A model generated the notes under the pieces. The model had not been told where the DNA came from, ran no database searches, and worked only from the letters and a program-made list of their open reading frames with translations. Source: Oceaniovalibus guishaninsula JLT2003 (GTDB lineage Bacteria > Pseudomonadota > Alphaproteobacteria > Rhodobacterales > Rhodobacteraceae). From it: a stretch of 64,000 nt of DNA. The translations under genes were made by a program, and so were the position numbers. The stretch covers positions 124,001-188,000 of the forward strand of contig NZ_AMGO01000036.1 of NCBI RefSeq assembly GCF_000299575.1, given 5' to 3'. This document shows, one piece after another, positions 18,485 through 30,654 of the stretch (positions are counted from its first letter, which is position 1; the number at the start of each line of letters is the position of its first letter).

Positions 18485-18628
18485 CACCGGCCCTTTCTGC
18501 GAACCCGGCAAGTATAGGCGACGAGGCCGGACTTGTTAAGGCGGCAGGATCGCCACGGCGGCGGCCCGTTGTCGATGTTCGCTAAATGTTTGCGTGACTT
18601 CGGGCGGAAGCCGGCCCATATATCGCAG

Positions 18629-19261
18629 ATGACGACGGATCCCGCCCAAGACCTCGCCACGTTCCTCGGACCCGACCGGTTCGGATGCGTGCTGGCCGAT
18701 CCGCCTTGGCGGTTCACCAACCGCACCGGCAAGGTCGCGCCCGAACACAAGCGCCTGTCGCGCTATCCGACGATGACGCTGGACGAGATTTGCGCCCTGC
18801 CGGTGGCCGACCATCTGGCGGATCGGGCGCATTGCTACATGTGGGTGCCCAACGCGCTGCTGCCCGACGGGTTGACGGTGCTGGACGCCTGGGGGTTCGA
18901 ATACAAGTCGAACATCGTCTGGCACAAGGTGCGCAAGGACGGCGGCAGCGACGGGCGCGGCGTGGGGTTCTATTTCCGCAATGTGACCGAGATCCTGCTG
19001 TTCGGCACGCGGGGCCGCAATGTGCGCACGCAGGCGCCGGGGCGGCGGCAGGTCAACATGATCCAGACCCGCAAGCGCGAACATTCGCGCAAGCCGGACG
19101 AACAATACCGGCTGATCGAGGATTGTTCGTGGGGACCGTATCTGGAGCTGTTCGGCCGCGGCATCCGCGACGGCTGGACCGTCTGGGGCAATCAGGCCGA
19201 TGCGGACTGGAAGCCGGACTGGAAGACCTACGCCTACAACTCGTCGCTGGCGGCGGAATAG
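18629..19261 (+). CDS. MT-A70-family adenine-N6 methyltransferase
   Basis: 210-residue SAM-dependent methyltransferase of the MT-A70/IME4 superfamily, which includes bacterial DNA m6A methylases such as M.MunI-like enzymes. The catalytic motif IV is 'LADPPWRF' with DPPW at residues 24-27. 'NALLPDGLTVLDAWGFEYK' and 'FRNVTEILLFGTRG' follow, also family-typical. The start is uncertain: 18629 begins just before the conserved core, while in-frame ATGs at 18575 and 18533 would add N-terminal residues; none has a good RBS. It faces the BglII-like endonuclease gene with one base between the stop codons. I infer that it protects that enzyme's recognition site. Confidence 0.88.
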   Translation: MTTDPAQDLATFLGPDRFGCVLADPPWRFTNRTGKVAPEHKRLSRYPTMTLDEICALPVADHLADRAHCYMWVPNALLPDGLTVLDAWGFEYKSNIVWHKVRKDGGSDGRGVGFYFRNVTEILLFGTRGRNVRTQAPGRRQVNMIQTRKREHSRKPDEQYRLIEDCSWGPYLELFGRGIRDGWTVWGNQADADWKPDWKTYAYNSSLAAE

Positions 19262-19262
19262 G

Positions 19263-20000
19263 TCACGGCTCGTCGGTCAGGATCGCGTCCGGCAGCCCAA
19301 TCAGCAGCAGCGGACAGGGATTGCCGACGCCGCGCGTCACCCGCGCTTCCAGTTTGGCCCAGTGGGTCGTCGCCTGACCGAACTTGTCGGCGGCGAACTT
19401 GCGCGCGAAGGCGTCGGCGAACGGCACGCCGCGGGCGACCTGCTTGGCGACGTGACGGCGCTGGGTGCCGGTGCGCGCGCCGATGCCCAGCCGGTCCAGA
19501 TCGGCCTCGGAGCCCAGGCCGCGCCGCTGCATCCAGTCGCGGATCCGGGTCGGCAGGCGGGCCTGCATCGACGCGCCGCGCGTCACGACGATGCCAAGGC
19601 TGATGGCCGACAAGGCATGCAGGCGCTGAAAGTTCTCGAGATCGCGGTCGAAGAACGGATCCTTGTTGTTCCATTCGATTTCCAGCGCCAGCGCGCCCTG
19701 CGGGGCGAACAGGACGTGATCGACCTCGTGGCTGACGCCTTCGCGCGGGGTGCCGTCCACGACGATCTGCACGGCGAAATTGTGCTTGCGCCAGCCCAGA
19801 TGCGACAGCGCGCGACGCAGGCGCTGGGTCTGACCGCTTTCGCCGCCGCCGCCGCCGATCAGTTCGGCCATGCCGATGCGGTAATCGGCCAAGACGCCGG
19901 CCAGCGCGGCGGTCTCGTCCGCGAAATCGTGCGACAGGATGGCGTCGGCGTGGTTGCGCGTCAGGATGTCGAAGCCCCGCGCGCGCAATTCCGCCAGCAC
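19263..20000 (-). CDS. BglII/BstYI-like type II restriction endonuclease
   Basis: 245-residue candidate nuclease. The central 'HEVDHVLF...ALEIEWNNKDPFFDRDL' region resembles the catalytic core of the BglII/BstYI family: Asp94 followed by Glu107-x-Glu109 in a PD-(D/E)xK-type arrangement, then Asp114, Asp118 and Asp120. A Gly-rich stretch lies near residues 49-54. Start: GTG with GAGGGA nine bases upstream, five bases after the aspS stop; no ATG fits. It converges on the MT-A70 gene. Base composition resembles the neighbours. Family assignment is from memory of the 'EWNNKDPFFDRDL' signature; recognition sequence unknown. Confidence 0.75.
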   Translation of the reverse strand: MLAELRARGFDILTRNHADAILSHDFADETAALAGVLADYRIGMAELIGGGGGESGQTQRLRRALSHLGWRKHNFAVQIVVDGTPREGVSHEVDHVLFAPQGALALEIEWNNKDPFFDRDLENFQRLHALSAISLGIVVTRGASMQARLPTRIRDWMQRRGLGSEADLDRLGIGARTGTQRRHVAKQVARGVPFADAFARKFAADKFGQATTHWAKLEARVTRGVGNPCPLLLIGLPDAILTDEP

Positions 20001-20005
20001 CGGCG

Positions 20006-21778
20006 CTAGTCCCTCGGCAGAACCCGGATCCCGAGATCGCGCAACTGCGCCGGGGTCGGGTCGGACGGCGCGCCCATCATCAGATCCTCGGCCTGCTGGT
20101 TCATCGGAAACATGATTACCTCGCGGATGTTCGCCTCGTCCGCCAGCAGCATGACCATGCGGTCGATGCCCGCGGCGCAACCCCCGTGCGGCGGCGCGCC
20201 ATAGGTAAAGGCGTTGACCATCCCGCCGAAGCGGCGGCGCACCTCGTCCTCGCCATAGCCCGCGATCTCGAACGCCTTGAACATGATCTCGGGCTGGTGG
20301 TTGCGGATGGCGCCGCTGATCAGCTCGTATCCATTGCAGGCCAGATCGTACTGGTAGCCCAGCACCTTCAGCGGATCGCCCTGCAACGCGTCCATGCCCC
20401 CCTGCGGCATGGAAAAGGGGTTGTGGCTGAAGTCGATGGCGCCGTCGTCGGTCCGTTCGAACATCGGAAAATCGACGATCCAGGCGAATGCGAAACGGTC
20501 TTCGTCGATCAGGCCCAGTTCCTGCCCGATGACAGTCCGCGCGCGGCCCGCGACGCCCTCGAAATCCTCGGGCCGTCCGCCCAGGAAGAACGCGGCGTCG
20601 CCCACGCCGAGGCAGAGCTGCTGGCGGATGGCTTCTGTCCGTTCGGGGCCGATATTCTTGGCGAGGGGGCCGGCCGCTTCGACGTCGCCCGCATTGTCCC
20701 GCCAGAAGATATACCCCATCCCCGGCAGGCCCTGTTCCTGCGCGAACTTGTTCATGCGGTCGCAGAACTTGCGCGAACCGCCGCCGGGGGCGGGGATGGC
20801 GCGCACTTCGGTGCCCGGCTTTTCCAGCAGGTTGGCGAAGATGGCGAAACCGCTGCCGCGGAAATGGTCGCTGACGACCTGCATCTCGATCGGGTTGCGC
20901 AGATCCGGCTTGTCGGTGCCGTATTTCAGCGCGCTGTCGGCATAGGAGATCAGCGGCCAGTCGGCATCGACCTTGCGGCCCTCGCCGAAACGCTCGAAAC
21001 AGCCCTGGATGACCGGCTGGATCGTGGCGAACACGTCTTCCTGCGTCACGAACGACATTTCCATGTCGAGCTGATAGAAATCGGTGGGCGAGCGGTCGGC
21101 GCGCGGATCCTCGTCGCGGAAACACGGCGCGATCTGAAAATACTTGTCGAAGCCCGACACCATGATCAGCTGCTTGAACTGCTGCGGGGCCTGCGGCAGC
21201 GCATAGAACTTGCCCGGATGCAGGCGCGACGGCACCAGGAAATCGCGCGCGCCCTCGGGGCTGGATGCGGTCAGAATCGGCGTCTGGTATTCGTTGAACC
21301 CCTGCCCCCACATGCGTTCGCGCAGGTCGCGCACCACGTCCGACCGCAGCACCATGTTGTCGTGCAGCCCCTGCCGCCGCAGATCGAGGAAGCGGTAGCG
21401 CAGGCGCGTTTCCTCGGGATAGTCCTGTTCGCCGAAGACGGGCAGCGGCAGCTCGGCCGCCTTGCCCAGAACGTCGATCTCGCGCACGAAAACCTCGATC
21501 TCGCCCGTGGGAATCTTGGGGTTGACCAGCGACGGATCGCGCTTCTTCACGGTCCCCGCGATGCTGACGCACCATTCCGACCGGACCTTCTCGACCTCGG
21601 GGAAGGCGGGGGAGTCGGGGTCGCAGATCAGCTGCGTCATGCCGTAGTGGTCGCGCAGGTCGATGAACAGCACGCCACCGTGGTCGCGCACGCGATGCAC
21701 CCAACCCGCCAGCCGGACATCGTTTCCGGCATCCGAGGCGTCCAGATCGGCGCAGGTCCGGGTGCGATAGGGGTTCAT
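20006..21778 (-). CDS. aspS: Aspartyl-tRNA synthetase
   Basis: 590-residue class II synthetase of the bacterial type. In order: OB-fold anticodon domain ('[18 protein letters not shown]' near residues 22-39), motif 2 ('[19 protein letters not shown]', residues ~215-235), the inserted GAD domain, and motif 3 ('[19 protein letters not shown]') near the end. The wording '[12 protein letters not shown]' in place of the gamma-proteobacterial 'ADRQPEFTQID' is typical of alphaproteobacterial enzymes, many of which also charge tRNA-Asn; whether this one is non-discriminating depends on the rest of the genome. AAGGA seven bases before the ATG confirms the start. It probably shares a transcript with the nuclease gene. 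Confidence 0.96.
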   Translation of the reverse strand: MNPYRTRTCADLDASDAGNDVRLAGWVHRVRDHGGVLFIDLRDHYGMTQLICDPDSPAFPEVEKVRSEWCVSIAGTVKKRDPSLVNPKIPTGEIEVFVREIDVLGKAAELPLPVFGEQDYPEETRLRYRFLDLRRQGLHDNMVLRSDVVRDLRERMWGQGFNEYQTPILTASSPEGARDFLVPSRLHPGKFYALPQAPQQFKQLIMVSGFDKYFQIAPCFRDEDPRADRSPTDFYQLDMEMSFVTQEDVFATIQPVIQGCFERFGEGRKVDADWPLISYADSALKYGTDKPDLRNPIEMQVVSDHFRGSGFAIFANLLEKPGTEVRAIPAPGGGSRKFCDRMNKFAQEQGLPGMGYIFWRDNAGDVEAAGPLAKNIGPERTEAIRQQLCLGVGDAAFFLGGRPEDFEGVAGRARTVIGQELGLIDEDRFAFAWIVDFPMFERTDDGAIDFSHNPFSMPQGGMDALQGDPLKVLGYQYDLACNGYELISGAIRNHQPEIMFKAFEIAGYGEDEVRRRFGGMVNAFTYGAPPHGGCAAGIDRMVMLLADEANIREVIMFPMNQQAEDLMMGAPSDPTPAQLRDLGIRVLPRD

Positions 21779-21922
21779 GGCACGTTCCTTCATGGGTCGC
21801 GCCGATACACCTTGGCGATGCGCGCATGTCAAGCAAAGGTCCGCACACGCACCGACTTGGGTTGGAACCGGCGGACAAGTATGGACATTCTGTCGCAGAG
21901 AGGAAATCCGGGGGGGGACGCC

Positions 21923-23155
21923 ATGTGGGGCCGCATCTTCGAACGCACGATCCGCCACATCATCCGCCGCGGGACGCTGCACGTCACGCTGCCCGACGGG
22001 CGGACATTCACCGCAGGCGATGGAAACGCGCCGGAAATCGCGGTTCGCATCACCGATCCGTCGCTTCTGCGCCGCATCGTCCTGCTGCCTGACATGGGGC
22101 TGGGCGAGGGATACATGGATGGCGGCCTGACGATCGAGGGCGACGACATCCGCGGCCTGCTGGAGCTTGGGGTCAGCAACATCTGGGCGGACAACCACCT
22201 GCGGCTGAACGGGCCGGCGCACCGGATCCGGCAGCGGCTGCGCGCGGTGGATCAGTGGAACACCGCCCGGCGCGCGCGCGCCAACGTCGCGCATCACTAC
22301 GATCTGTCGGCCGAGCTTTACGACATCTTCCTCGACCGCGACCGTCAGTATAGCTGCGCCTATTTCCTGCACGACACCGACACGCTGGAAGAAGCGCAGG
22401 AACAGAAGAAGGCCCATATCGCCGCCAAGCTGCTGCTGGAACCGGGGATGCGGGTGCTGGATATCGGTTGCGGCTGGGGCGGCATGGCGCTGACGCTGGC
22501 GCGCGATCACGGCGCACATGTCACCGGCGTCACGCTGAGCGAGGAACAGCACGCCATCGCCACGCGCCGCGCCGCCGAGGCGGGGCTGGCCGACCGCTGC
22601 GATTTCCGCCTGATGGATTACCGCGCGCTCGACGGCACGTTCGACCGCATCGTGTCGGTCGGCATGTTCGAGCATGTGGGCGTGCCGCATTACGACGAAT
22701 ATTTCGGGCGCGTGCACGACCTGCTGCCCGAGGACGGAATCGCGCTGATCCATACCATCGGGCGGTGCGGCCCGCCGGGCACCACCTCGGCATGGATCGC
22801 GAAATACATCTTCCCCGGCGGCTATGTCCCCGCCCTGTCGGAAATGTCCGCCGCGTTCGAACGCGCGGGCCTGACCGCCACCGATGTCGAGGTGTGGCGC
22901 TTGCATTACGCCAAGACGCTGCGGCATTGGGACGACCGCTTCGTCGCCGGGATCGAGAAGGCCCGCGCGCTTTACGACGACCGCTTCTGCCGGATGTGGC
23001 GGTTCTATCTGATCGCCTGCGAGATGACGTTCCGCTATGGCGGGCAGGTGGTGTTCCAGGCGCAGCTTGCGCGCGACAAGGCGCAGGTGCCGATCACGCG
23101 CGAATACCTCTATCCCCATCCGTTGGAACGCGAAATGGCCCGCGCGGCCGAGTGA
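21923..23155 (+). CDS. cfa: Cyclopropane-fatty-acyl-phospholipid synthase
   Basis: SAM-dependent enzyme that adds a methylene bridge across the double bond of unsaturated phospholipid acyl chains. The 410 residues include an N-terminal lipid-binding region, '[24 protein letters not shown]' (read in parts, near residues 126-149), the SAM motif '[10 protein letters not shown]' at 178-187 and '[12 protein letters not shown]' near 245. The ATG at 21923 has a G-rich RBS; an in-frame ATG at 21881 is weaker. It is divergent from aspS across 144 bases. In other bacteria such enzymes act in stationary phase or acid stress. Confidence 0.94.
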   Translation: MWGRIFERTIRHIIRRGTLHVTLPDGRTFTAGDGNAPEIAVRITDPSLLRRIVLLPDMGLGEGYMDGGLTIEGDDIRGLLELGVSNIWADNHLRLNGPAHRIRQRLRAVDQWNTARRARANVAHHYDLSAELYDIFLDRDRQYSCAYFLHDTDTLEEAQEQKKAHIAAKLLLEPGMRVLDIGCGWGGMALTLARDHGAHVTGVTLSEEQHAIATRRAAEAGLADRCDFRLMDYRALDGTFDRIVSVGMFEHVGVPHYDEYFGRVHDLLPEDGIALIHTIGRCGPPGTTSAWIAKYIFPGGYVPALSEMSAAFERAGLTATDVEVWRLHYAKTLRHWDDRFVAGIEKARALYDDRFCRMWRFYLIACEMTFRYGGQVVFQAQLARDKAQVPITREYLYPHPLEREMARAAE

Positions 23156-23181
23156 CCGCAGGCGGCTTTGTCCGAACGCGC

Positions 23182-23209
23182 TTGCGCAGCGGTCGGGCGT
23201 CCCTATAAC
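23182..23209 (+). promoter_or_regulatory. Candidate promoter of carB
   Basis: TTGCGC and TATAAC are separated by 16 bases, ending 26 bases before the carB ATG. The -10 matches consensus at 5 of 6 positions; the -35 keeps TTG. Seen by eye only. Confidence 0.4.
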
Positions 23210-23235
23210 GCGGGCGGATTTGTCCGGGGGATGCC

Positions 23236-26532
<3,297 letters not shown>

Positions 26533-26534
26533 GG

Positions 26535-27233
26535 ATGGCCGACAGCGAACGGCGCGTCTTTCTGGAGCTGGAGCTTGCGGCCGTCCAGCGCCTTTACGAC
26601 GGCGAGAAGGCCCGGCGCGAGACGGTAAGAACGTCGCTGGCCATCCCCTTCGCGTCGGTGACGCTGATCGTCCTAACCATCGGCAACCTGGTGCGCTTCG
26701 TCGATGCCGCGCCGGGCGAACCGCTGGGATGGCTGCATCTGGCGGGCATCGCGGCCGGATCGCTTTCGGTGCTACTGCTGCTTTGGGCGCTGTGGCTGAT
26801 CTATGCGCTGGACTATGCCGCCATCGAGGCGGACGGATTGCTGCTCGATCTTTCGGCTCAGGCCGCCGCCATCGAGGAGGAGCTTGAAGAGTCGATCCCC
26901 GACCCCGATATCAGGCAGGCGGATGCCGAGTTTGCCGCCGTCCAGGGCGCCATCTTCGCCTATGGCGCGGTGATCGGGAAGTTGCAGCGCAGCAACGAAG
27001 GAAATCTGGACCGTCAGGGCAGAAGTTTACGACTTCTGGTCTGTTGTGTGGGAACAATCGTTCTGGCCATCGTTTTGGTCTTCGCAAGCAGGATGTCGGA
27101 TGCAGTCGGCCCCAGCGCTGCGTCGCGGGCCACAGAGGGTTTGCCAGGGATGGCCGACCGCGATAGTCTTGCATCACCCTTGGAGGAAAAGCAGAATGTT
27201 CTTCCATCTGACGAAACCGAAGCAGGGCCATGA
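26535..27233 (+). CDS. Unrecognised three-helix membrane protein
   Basis: I do not recognise this 232-residue protein. It starts with a charged amphipathic region (residues 1-33), then two transmembrane segments (about 34-55 and 66-92), a long acidic/Ala-rich cytoplasmic helix (about 93-165) and a third transmembrane segment (about 169-189), ending in a polar tail of ~40 residues. It begins two bases after the carB stop and its last 38 bases overlap the next gene in another frame. The 3' third is less GC-rich than its surroundings. The topology is loosely like small SLATT-type membrane proteins, but no motif proves this. Confidence 0.75.
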   Translation: MADSERRVFLELELAAVQRLYDGEKARRETVRTSLAIPFASVTLIVLTIGNLVRFVDAAPGEPLGWLHLAGIAAGSLSVLLLLWALWLIYALDYAAIEADGLLLDLSAQAAAIEEELEESIPDPDIRQADAEFAAVQGAIFAYGAVIGKLQRSNEGNLDRQGRSLRLLVCCVGTIVLAIVLVFASRMSDAVGPSAASRATEGLPGMADRDSLASPLEEKQNVLPSDETEAGP

Positions 27234-27504
27234 TCGCCCCGAAATCTCGCTGTCGTCCGAACCGTCCATTCAGCCGCTCGACCTTGGCGATCTGGAAAAG
27301 CTGGACGAGACGGCGATGGCCGACCGCGACCGCCGTATCGACGACGCCATCAAGGCCATCGCGTCGGCCCGCAAGGTGCAGGGCCGCCGATTCGATGCGG
27401 CTTTGGCCACTCGTCTTGCACGCCTGACCGCCGAACGCCGCAAGATCAGAATGGTCAGGGCATCGGACAAGGACAGGACGGAAGGTCTGCGGCACGCCTA
27501 TTGA
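27196..27504 (+). CDS. Unrecognised small polar protein
   Basis: 102 residues, no signal peptide or hydrophobic segment. The N-terminal 45 residues are polar and Ser/Pro-containing; the C-terminal ~60 are rich in Arg, Lys, Ala and Asp ('DRDRRIDDAIKAIASARK' near 47-64, 'RLARLTAERRKIRM' near 78-91) and should be helical and basic, perhaps nucleic-acid or membrane-surface binding. GGAGG stands 9 bases before the ATG, within the preceding gene, giving a 38-base out-of-phase overlap. That overlap implies translational coupling with the membrane protein. No family recognised; function cannot be given. Confidence 0.7.
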   Translation: MFFHLTKPKQGHDRPEISLSSEPSIQPLDLGDLEKLDETAMADRDRRIDDAIKAIASARKVQGRRFDAALATRLARLTAERRKIRMVRASDKDRTEGLRHAY

Positions 27505-27567
27505 CCGGCTTGCGCCATCGCGGATGCAGGCTTGTCCGCAAGGGCGCGCATGGCTAGGCAGCGGGCC

Positions 27568-28149
27568 ATGGCCAAGCTCTATTTTCACTACTCGACGATG
27601 AACGCCGGCAAATCGACGCTGCTTTTGCAGGCGTCGCACAATTACCGCGAGCGGGGGATGGCGACGATCCTGCTGACGGCGGCACATGACGACCGCGACG
27701 GCCCGGCGCGGATCGCCAGCCGCATCGGCATCGGGGCCGAGGCGGAAACCTATGGGCCGGACGACGATCTGTTCGATATGCTCGACCGGCGCGTCGCGGC
27801 CGAGGGGCCGGCCTGCATCTTCGTGGACGAGGCGCAGTTTCTGACCGAGGCGCAGGTCTGGCAATTGTCCCGCGTGGTGGACGAATTGAACGTGCCGGTT
27901 ATGTGCTATGGGCTGCGCGTGGACTTCATGGGTCAGCTCTTCCCCGGATCGGCGGCCCTGCTGGCCATCGCCGACGAGATGCGCGAGGTGCGCACCATCT
28001 GTCATTGCGGGCGCAAGGCGACGATGGTGGTGCGCCGCGACGCGCAGGGGCGCGCCATGACCACGGGCGCGCAGGTGCAGATCGGCGGGAACGAAACCTA
28101 TGTCAGCCTCTGCCGCCGGCACTGGAAGGAAGCGGTCGGTCGTCAGTAA
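27568..28149 (+). CDS. tdk: Thymidine kinase (type II, TK1-like)
   Basis: Salvage enzyme that phosphorylates thymidine with ATP. The 193 residues show the P-loop 'MNAGKST' at 11-17, 'VDEAQF' near residue 88, and a zinc site made by 'CHCGRKA' and 'CRRHW' near the C-terminus, as in TK1-type enzymes. The chosen ATG begins exactly at the conserved 'AKLYFHYSTMNAGKS'. A frame twelve codons longer has no family support. Its last seven bases overlap the convergent csaA gene. Confidence 0.96.
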   Translation: MAKLYFHYSTMNAGKSTLLLQASHNYRERGMATILLTAAHDDRDGPARIASRIGIGAEAETYGPDDDLFDMLDRRVAAEGPACIFVDEAQFLTEAQVWQLSRVVDELNVPVMCYGLRVDFMGQLFPGSAALLAIADEMREVRTICHCGRKATMVVRRDAQGRAMTTGAQVQIGGNETYVSLCRRHWKEAVGRQ

Positions 28150-28478
28150 AGCCGCCCGCCGATCGGCACCTCGCGGTCCGGGCCGACCAGAACCACATGG
28201 CCGTCCGCGTCGGGCACGCCCAGCACCAGAACCTCGGACAGGACGGGGCCGATCCGGCGGGGCGGGAAGTTCACGACCGCCAGCACCTGACGGCCCGGCA
28301 GGTCGTCCGCATCGTAAAGGGCGGTGATCTGGGCCGAGCTGGCGCGCACCCCAAGATCGCCGCCGAAATCCACCCACAGCTTGAAGGCGGGCTTGCGGGC
28401 TTCGGGGAAGGGTTCGGCGCGCACGATTCGCCCAACCCGGATGTCGAGGCGCATCAGGTCGTCGATCGTGGCGGTCAT
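28143..28478 (-). CDS. csaA: tRNA-binding protein, CsaA family
   Basis: 111-residue stand-alone EMAPII/OB-fold domain. 'LDIRVGRIVRAEPFPEARKPAFKL' (read in parts, residues 10-33), 'SSAQIT' near 48, and 'AVVNFPPRRIGPVLSEVLVLG' (in parts) are the family landmarks. CsaA homologues bind tRNA and have been proposed to act as an export-related chaperone in Bacillus; the real role in Proteobacteria is unclear. Its ATG overlaps the proC stop (ATGA), so both are read from one message. The end overlaps tdk on the opposite strand by seven bases. Confidence 0.92.
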   Translation of the reverse strand: MTATIDDLMRLDIRVGRIVRAEPFPEARKPAFKLWVDFGGDLGVRASSAQITALYDADDLPGRQVLAVVNFPPRRIGPVLSEVLVLGVPDADGHVVLVGPDREVPIGGRLY

Positions 28479-29281
28479 CCGCGCAGTTCCCGCGATCTGT
28501 CCGCCGCCGCAGCCACGGCCCGGCGCATCAGCGGGGCCAGCCCATCCTCGGCCATCAGCACCTCCAGCGCCGCCTGCGTGGTGCCGTTGGGCGACGTGAC
28601 CGCGCGGCGCAGATCGCCGGGGCTTTCGCCCGCATCCTCGGCCAGATGGCCCGCGCCGCCGACCGTCGCGCGGGCCAGCCGCAGGGCAAGGTCGGGCGCA
28701 AGGCCCTGCGCCTCGCCCGCCGCAGCCAGACACTCGATCAGGTGAAACACATAGGCCGGCCCCGACCCCGAAACGGCGGTGACGGCATCCATCTGGGCCT
28801 CGTCGTCCAACCGGACGACCTGCCCGACCGCGCCCATCAACTCGTCCGCCAGATCGAGCGACGGCACACCTTCGGAATTGGCGACCAGCGCCGTGATGCC
28901 CCGCCCGATGGCGGCCGGGGTGTTCGGCATCGCACGGATTACGGGCGTGCCCTGCCCCAGCGCCGCCTCGAACGCGGCTATGGGGGTGCCGGCAGCCACG
29001 GACAGGAACACCGTCGCGCCGCCGCCAAGGGCCCGGATCGACGGCAGCGCGTCCGTCATCATCTGCGGCTTGACGGCCACCAGCACGATGCCGGGCGCAT
29101 CGGGCAGCGGTTCGTTCAGATGCACGCCGGTTCCGGTCAGCCAGTCCGCCGGGTCGGGGTCGATCACATGGACCGCTCCAGGGGGAAAGCCGCCCGCCAG
29201 CCAGCCGCGCAGCAGCGCGCCGCCCATCCGTCCGCATCCCAGCAACACCAGCCCCCGCGCGCGCAGCGTTTCCATATCCAT
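28475..29281 (-). CDS. proC: Pyrroline-5-carboxylate reductase
   Basis: Last step of proline synthesis: NAD(P)H reduction of 1-pyrroline-5-carboxylate. The 268-residue protein has the Rossmann loop 'LGCGRMGGALL' near residues 14-24, 'AVKPQMM' near 71, 'AMPNTPAAIGRG' near 117 and the signature 'VSGSGPAYVFHLIE' near 158. The chosen ATG has AAAGGA upstream; a 17-codon longer frame starts in a hydrophobic stretch without support. An ATG two codons downstream is also possible. It precedes csaA with a four-base overlap. ybjN lies 75 bases upstream on the same strand. Confidence 0.96.
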   Translation of the reverse strand: MDMETLRARGLVLLGCGRMGGALLRGWLAGGFPPGAVHVIDPDPADWLTGTGVHLNEPLPDAPGIVLVAVKPQMMTDALPSIRALGGGATVFLSVAAGTPIAAFEAALGQGTPVIRAMPNTPAAIGRGITALVANSEGVPSLDLADELMGAVGQVVRLDDEAQMDAVTAVSGSGPAYVFHLIECLAAAGEAQGLAPDLALRLARATVGGAGHLAEDAGESPGDLRRAVTSPNGTTQAALEVLMAEDGLAPLMRRAVAAAADRSRELRG

Positions 29282-29356
29282 CGGCGTTCCTTTCGCTGGG
29301 GGGATCACATACGAAAGGGCCGCCCGCTGCAATATGGGGCGTCGGAAGATCAGCCT

Positions 29357-29860
29357 TCAGGCGTGGCCATAGGCCTCGGCCATGGCGACCTGCATCGCAT
29401 TCTCGACCGAACGGTTGCCCCAGCAGACAAGCTGGAACGCAGGATAGAACCGTTCGGCGGATTGCACGGCGGTCGCGATCATCCGCTCGATCTGCTCGGG
29501 CGCGGCACTCTGGCCGCCGGACAGCGCCAGACCATAGCGGAACACCATCAGCCGCTGCTCGGCCCAGAAGGTGAACGCTCCCATCCACACATTGTCGTTC
29601 GCGGCGTTGAGCGCGGCGTAAAGCTGTGGCCAGGTTTCCTTGGGCGGATCCATCTCGAACGTGCAGATCAGGCGCAGCGTCTCGTCGCGGGGCGACCAGG
29701 CCAGGGTCATGGAATAGGTGCGCCACTGACCCTCGACCGCCATGGCGATCTGATCGTCATCGACACGGTCAAATTCCCATTCGCGGTATTCGGCGATGTG
29801 CTCGACGATGTCGATCGGGTCCAGATCGTCGGTCTGGAAAAACTGCTCGCTCAGGGACAT
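29357..29860 (-). CDS. YbjN domain-containing protein
   Basis: 167-residue soluble protein of the YbjN/T3SS-chaperone-like fold group. 'EGQWRTYSMTLAWSPRDETLRL' (in parts, near 44-65) and 'NDNVWMGAFTFWAEQRLMVFRYGLAL' (in parts, near 88-113) are typical of alphaproteobacterial YbjN proteins, which commonly sit beside proC. In E. coli YbjN affects motility and stress phenotypes, but the molecular function is unknown. A GAGAGG RBS precedes the ATG. It is the first gene of a likely ybjN-proC-csaA transcript, starting from the AT-rich 180-base gap after recR. Confidence 0.9.
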   Translation of the reverse strand: MSLSEQFFQTDDLDPIDIVEHIAEYREWEFDRVDDDQIAMAVEGQWRTYSMTLAWSPRDETLRLICTFEMDPPKETWPQLYAALNAANDNVWMGAFTFWAEQRLMVFRYGLALSGGQSAAPEQIERMIATAVQSAERFYPAFQLVCWGNRSVENAMQVAMAEAYGHA

Positions 29861-30041
29861 TGCCGCCTCTCGCTGAAAGGTTTGGGTCTGGCCTGTCGCC
29901 CAAGACCTAGCCGCATGGTCTAGGGCACGATGCGTTCTCGAAATGCCCTCACCAGATATGGTGTGCGAAATGGTGAATCCTGTAAAGCCTTTATTCAGAC
30001 CTTCACACGATAAGTTGTGGATGAAAGGCGCTTTCGGACGG

Positions 30042-30641
30042 CTAGAACGCCTTGCGCGCCTTCAGGGCGGCGGTGATCGTCCCGTCGTCGAGGTAATCCA
30101 GCTCGCCGCCGACGGGCACGCCCTGCGCAAGGCTCGTCACCGCGACGCCGCGCCCCTCGATCCGGTCGGCGATGTAATGTGCGGTCGTCTGACCCTCGAC
30201 CGTGGCGCCCAGCGCCAGGATCACCTCGATCACGGCTTCGTCCTTCAGCCGGTCCAGAAGGCGCGGGATGCGCAAATCCTCGGGGCCGACAGCGTCGAGG
30301 GCGGACAGCGTGCCGCCCAGAACGTGATAGCGGCCCCGGAACACCCCCGCGCGTTCCATCGCCCACAGATCCGCGACGTCCTCGACCACGCAGATTTCGC
30401 CCGTGGCGCGCTTGGGGGACGCGCAGATCGCGCAAAGGTCGGTGGTGCCGACATTACCGCAGGTCAGGCATTCGCGCGCATTCGACGCGACATCGGCCAT
30501 CGCGGCGGCCAGCGGCGCCATCAGCGGCCCGCGCTTCTTGATCAGATGCAGCACCGCGCGCCGTGCCGACCGCGGGCCGAGGCCCGGCAACCGCGCCATC
30601 AGGTCGATCAGCGTCTGGATGTCGCCCCTGGCTTCGGTCAC
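30042..30641 (-). CDS. recR: Recombination protein RecR
   Basis: Ring-forming protein that with RecO (and RecF) loads RecA on gapped DNA. The 199 residues contain an N-terminal helix-hairpin-helix ('[18 protein letters not shown]', near 16-33), a four-Cys zinc site (Cys58, 61, 70, 73), a Toprim domain ('[13 protein letters not shown]' onward) and a C-terminal Walker-B-like region. The start codon is GTG, with AAGG eight bases upstream inside the region after ybaB. It follows ybaB by 13 bases; dnaX-ybaB-recR is a widely conserved operon. Confidence 0.96.
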   Translation of the reverse strand: MTEARGDIQTLIDLMARLPGLGPRSARRAVLHLIKKRGPLMAPLAAAMADVASNARECLTCGNVGTTDLCAICASPKRATGEICVVEDVADLWAMERAGVFRGRYHVLGGTLSALDAVGPEDLRIPRLLDRLKDEAVIEVILALGATVEGQTTAHYIADRIEGRGVAVTSLAQGVPVGGELDYLDDGTITAALKARKAF

Positions 30642-30654
30642 GCGGCGGCGGCCT

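Noticed and set aside
16145-18517. 790-codon plus-strand frame opposite DUF1501/DUF1800
   Set aside because: Shadow frame; both minus-strand genes have recognisable families, a Tat signal and tight operon spacing.
19263-21878. Single 871-codon minus-strand protein covering the nuclease and aspS region
   Set aside because: The frame fuses the nuclease with a shadow of aspS; the real nuclease starts at GTG 20000 with its own RBS.
20186-21900. Long plus-strand frame leading into the cyclopropane synthase
   Set aside because: It lies antisense to aspS and has no domain content; the true synthase start is the ATG at 21923.
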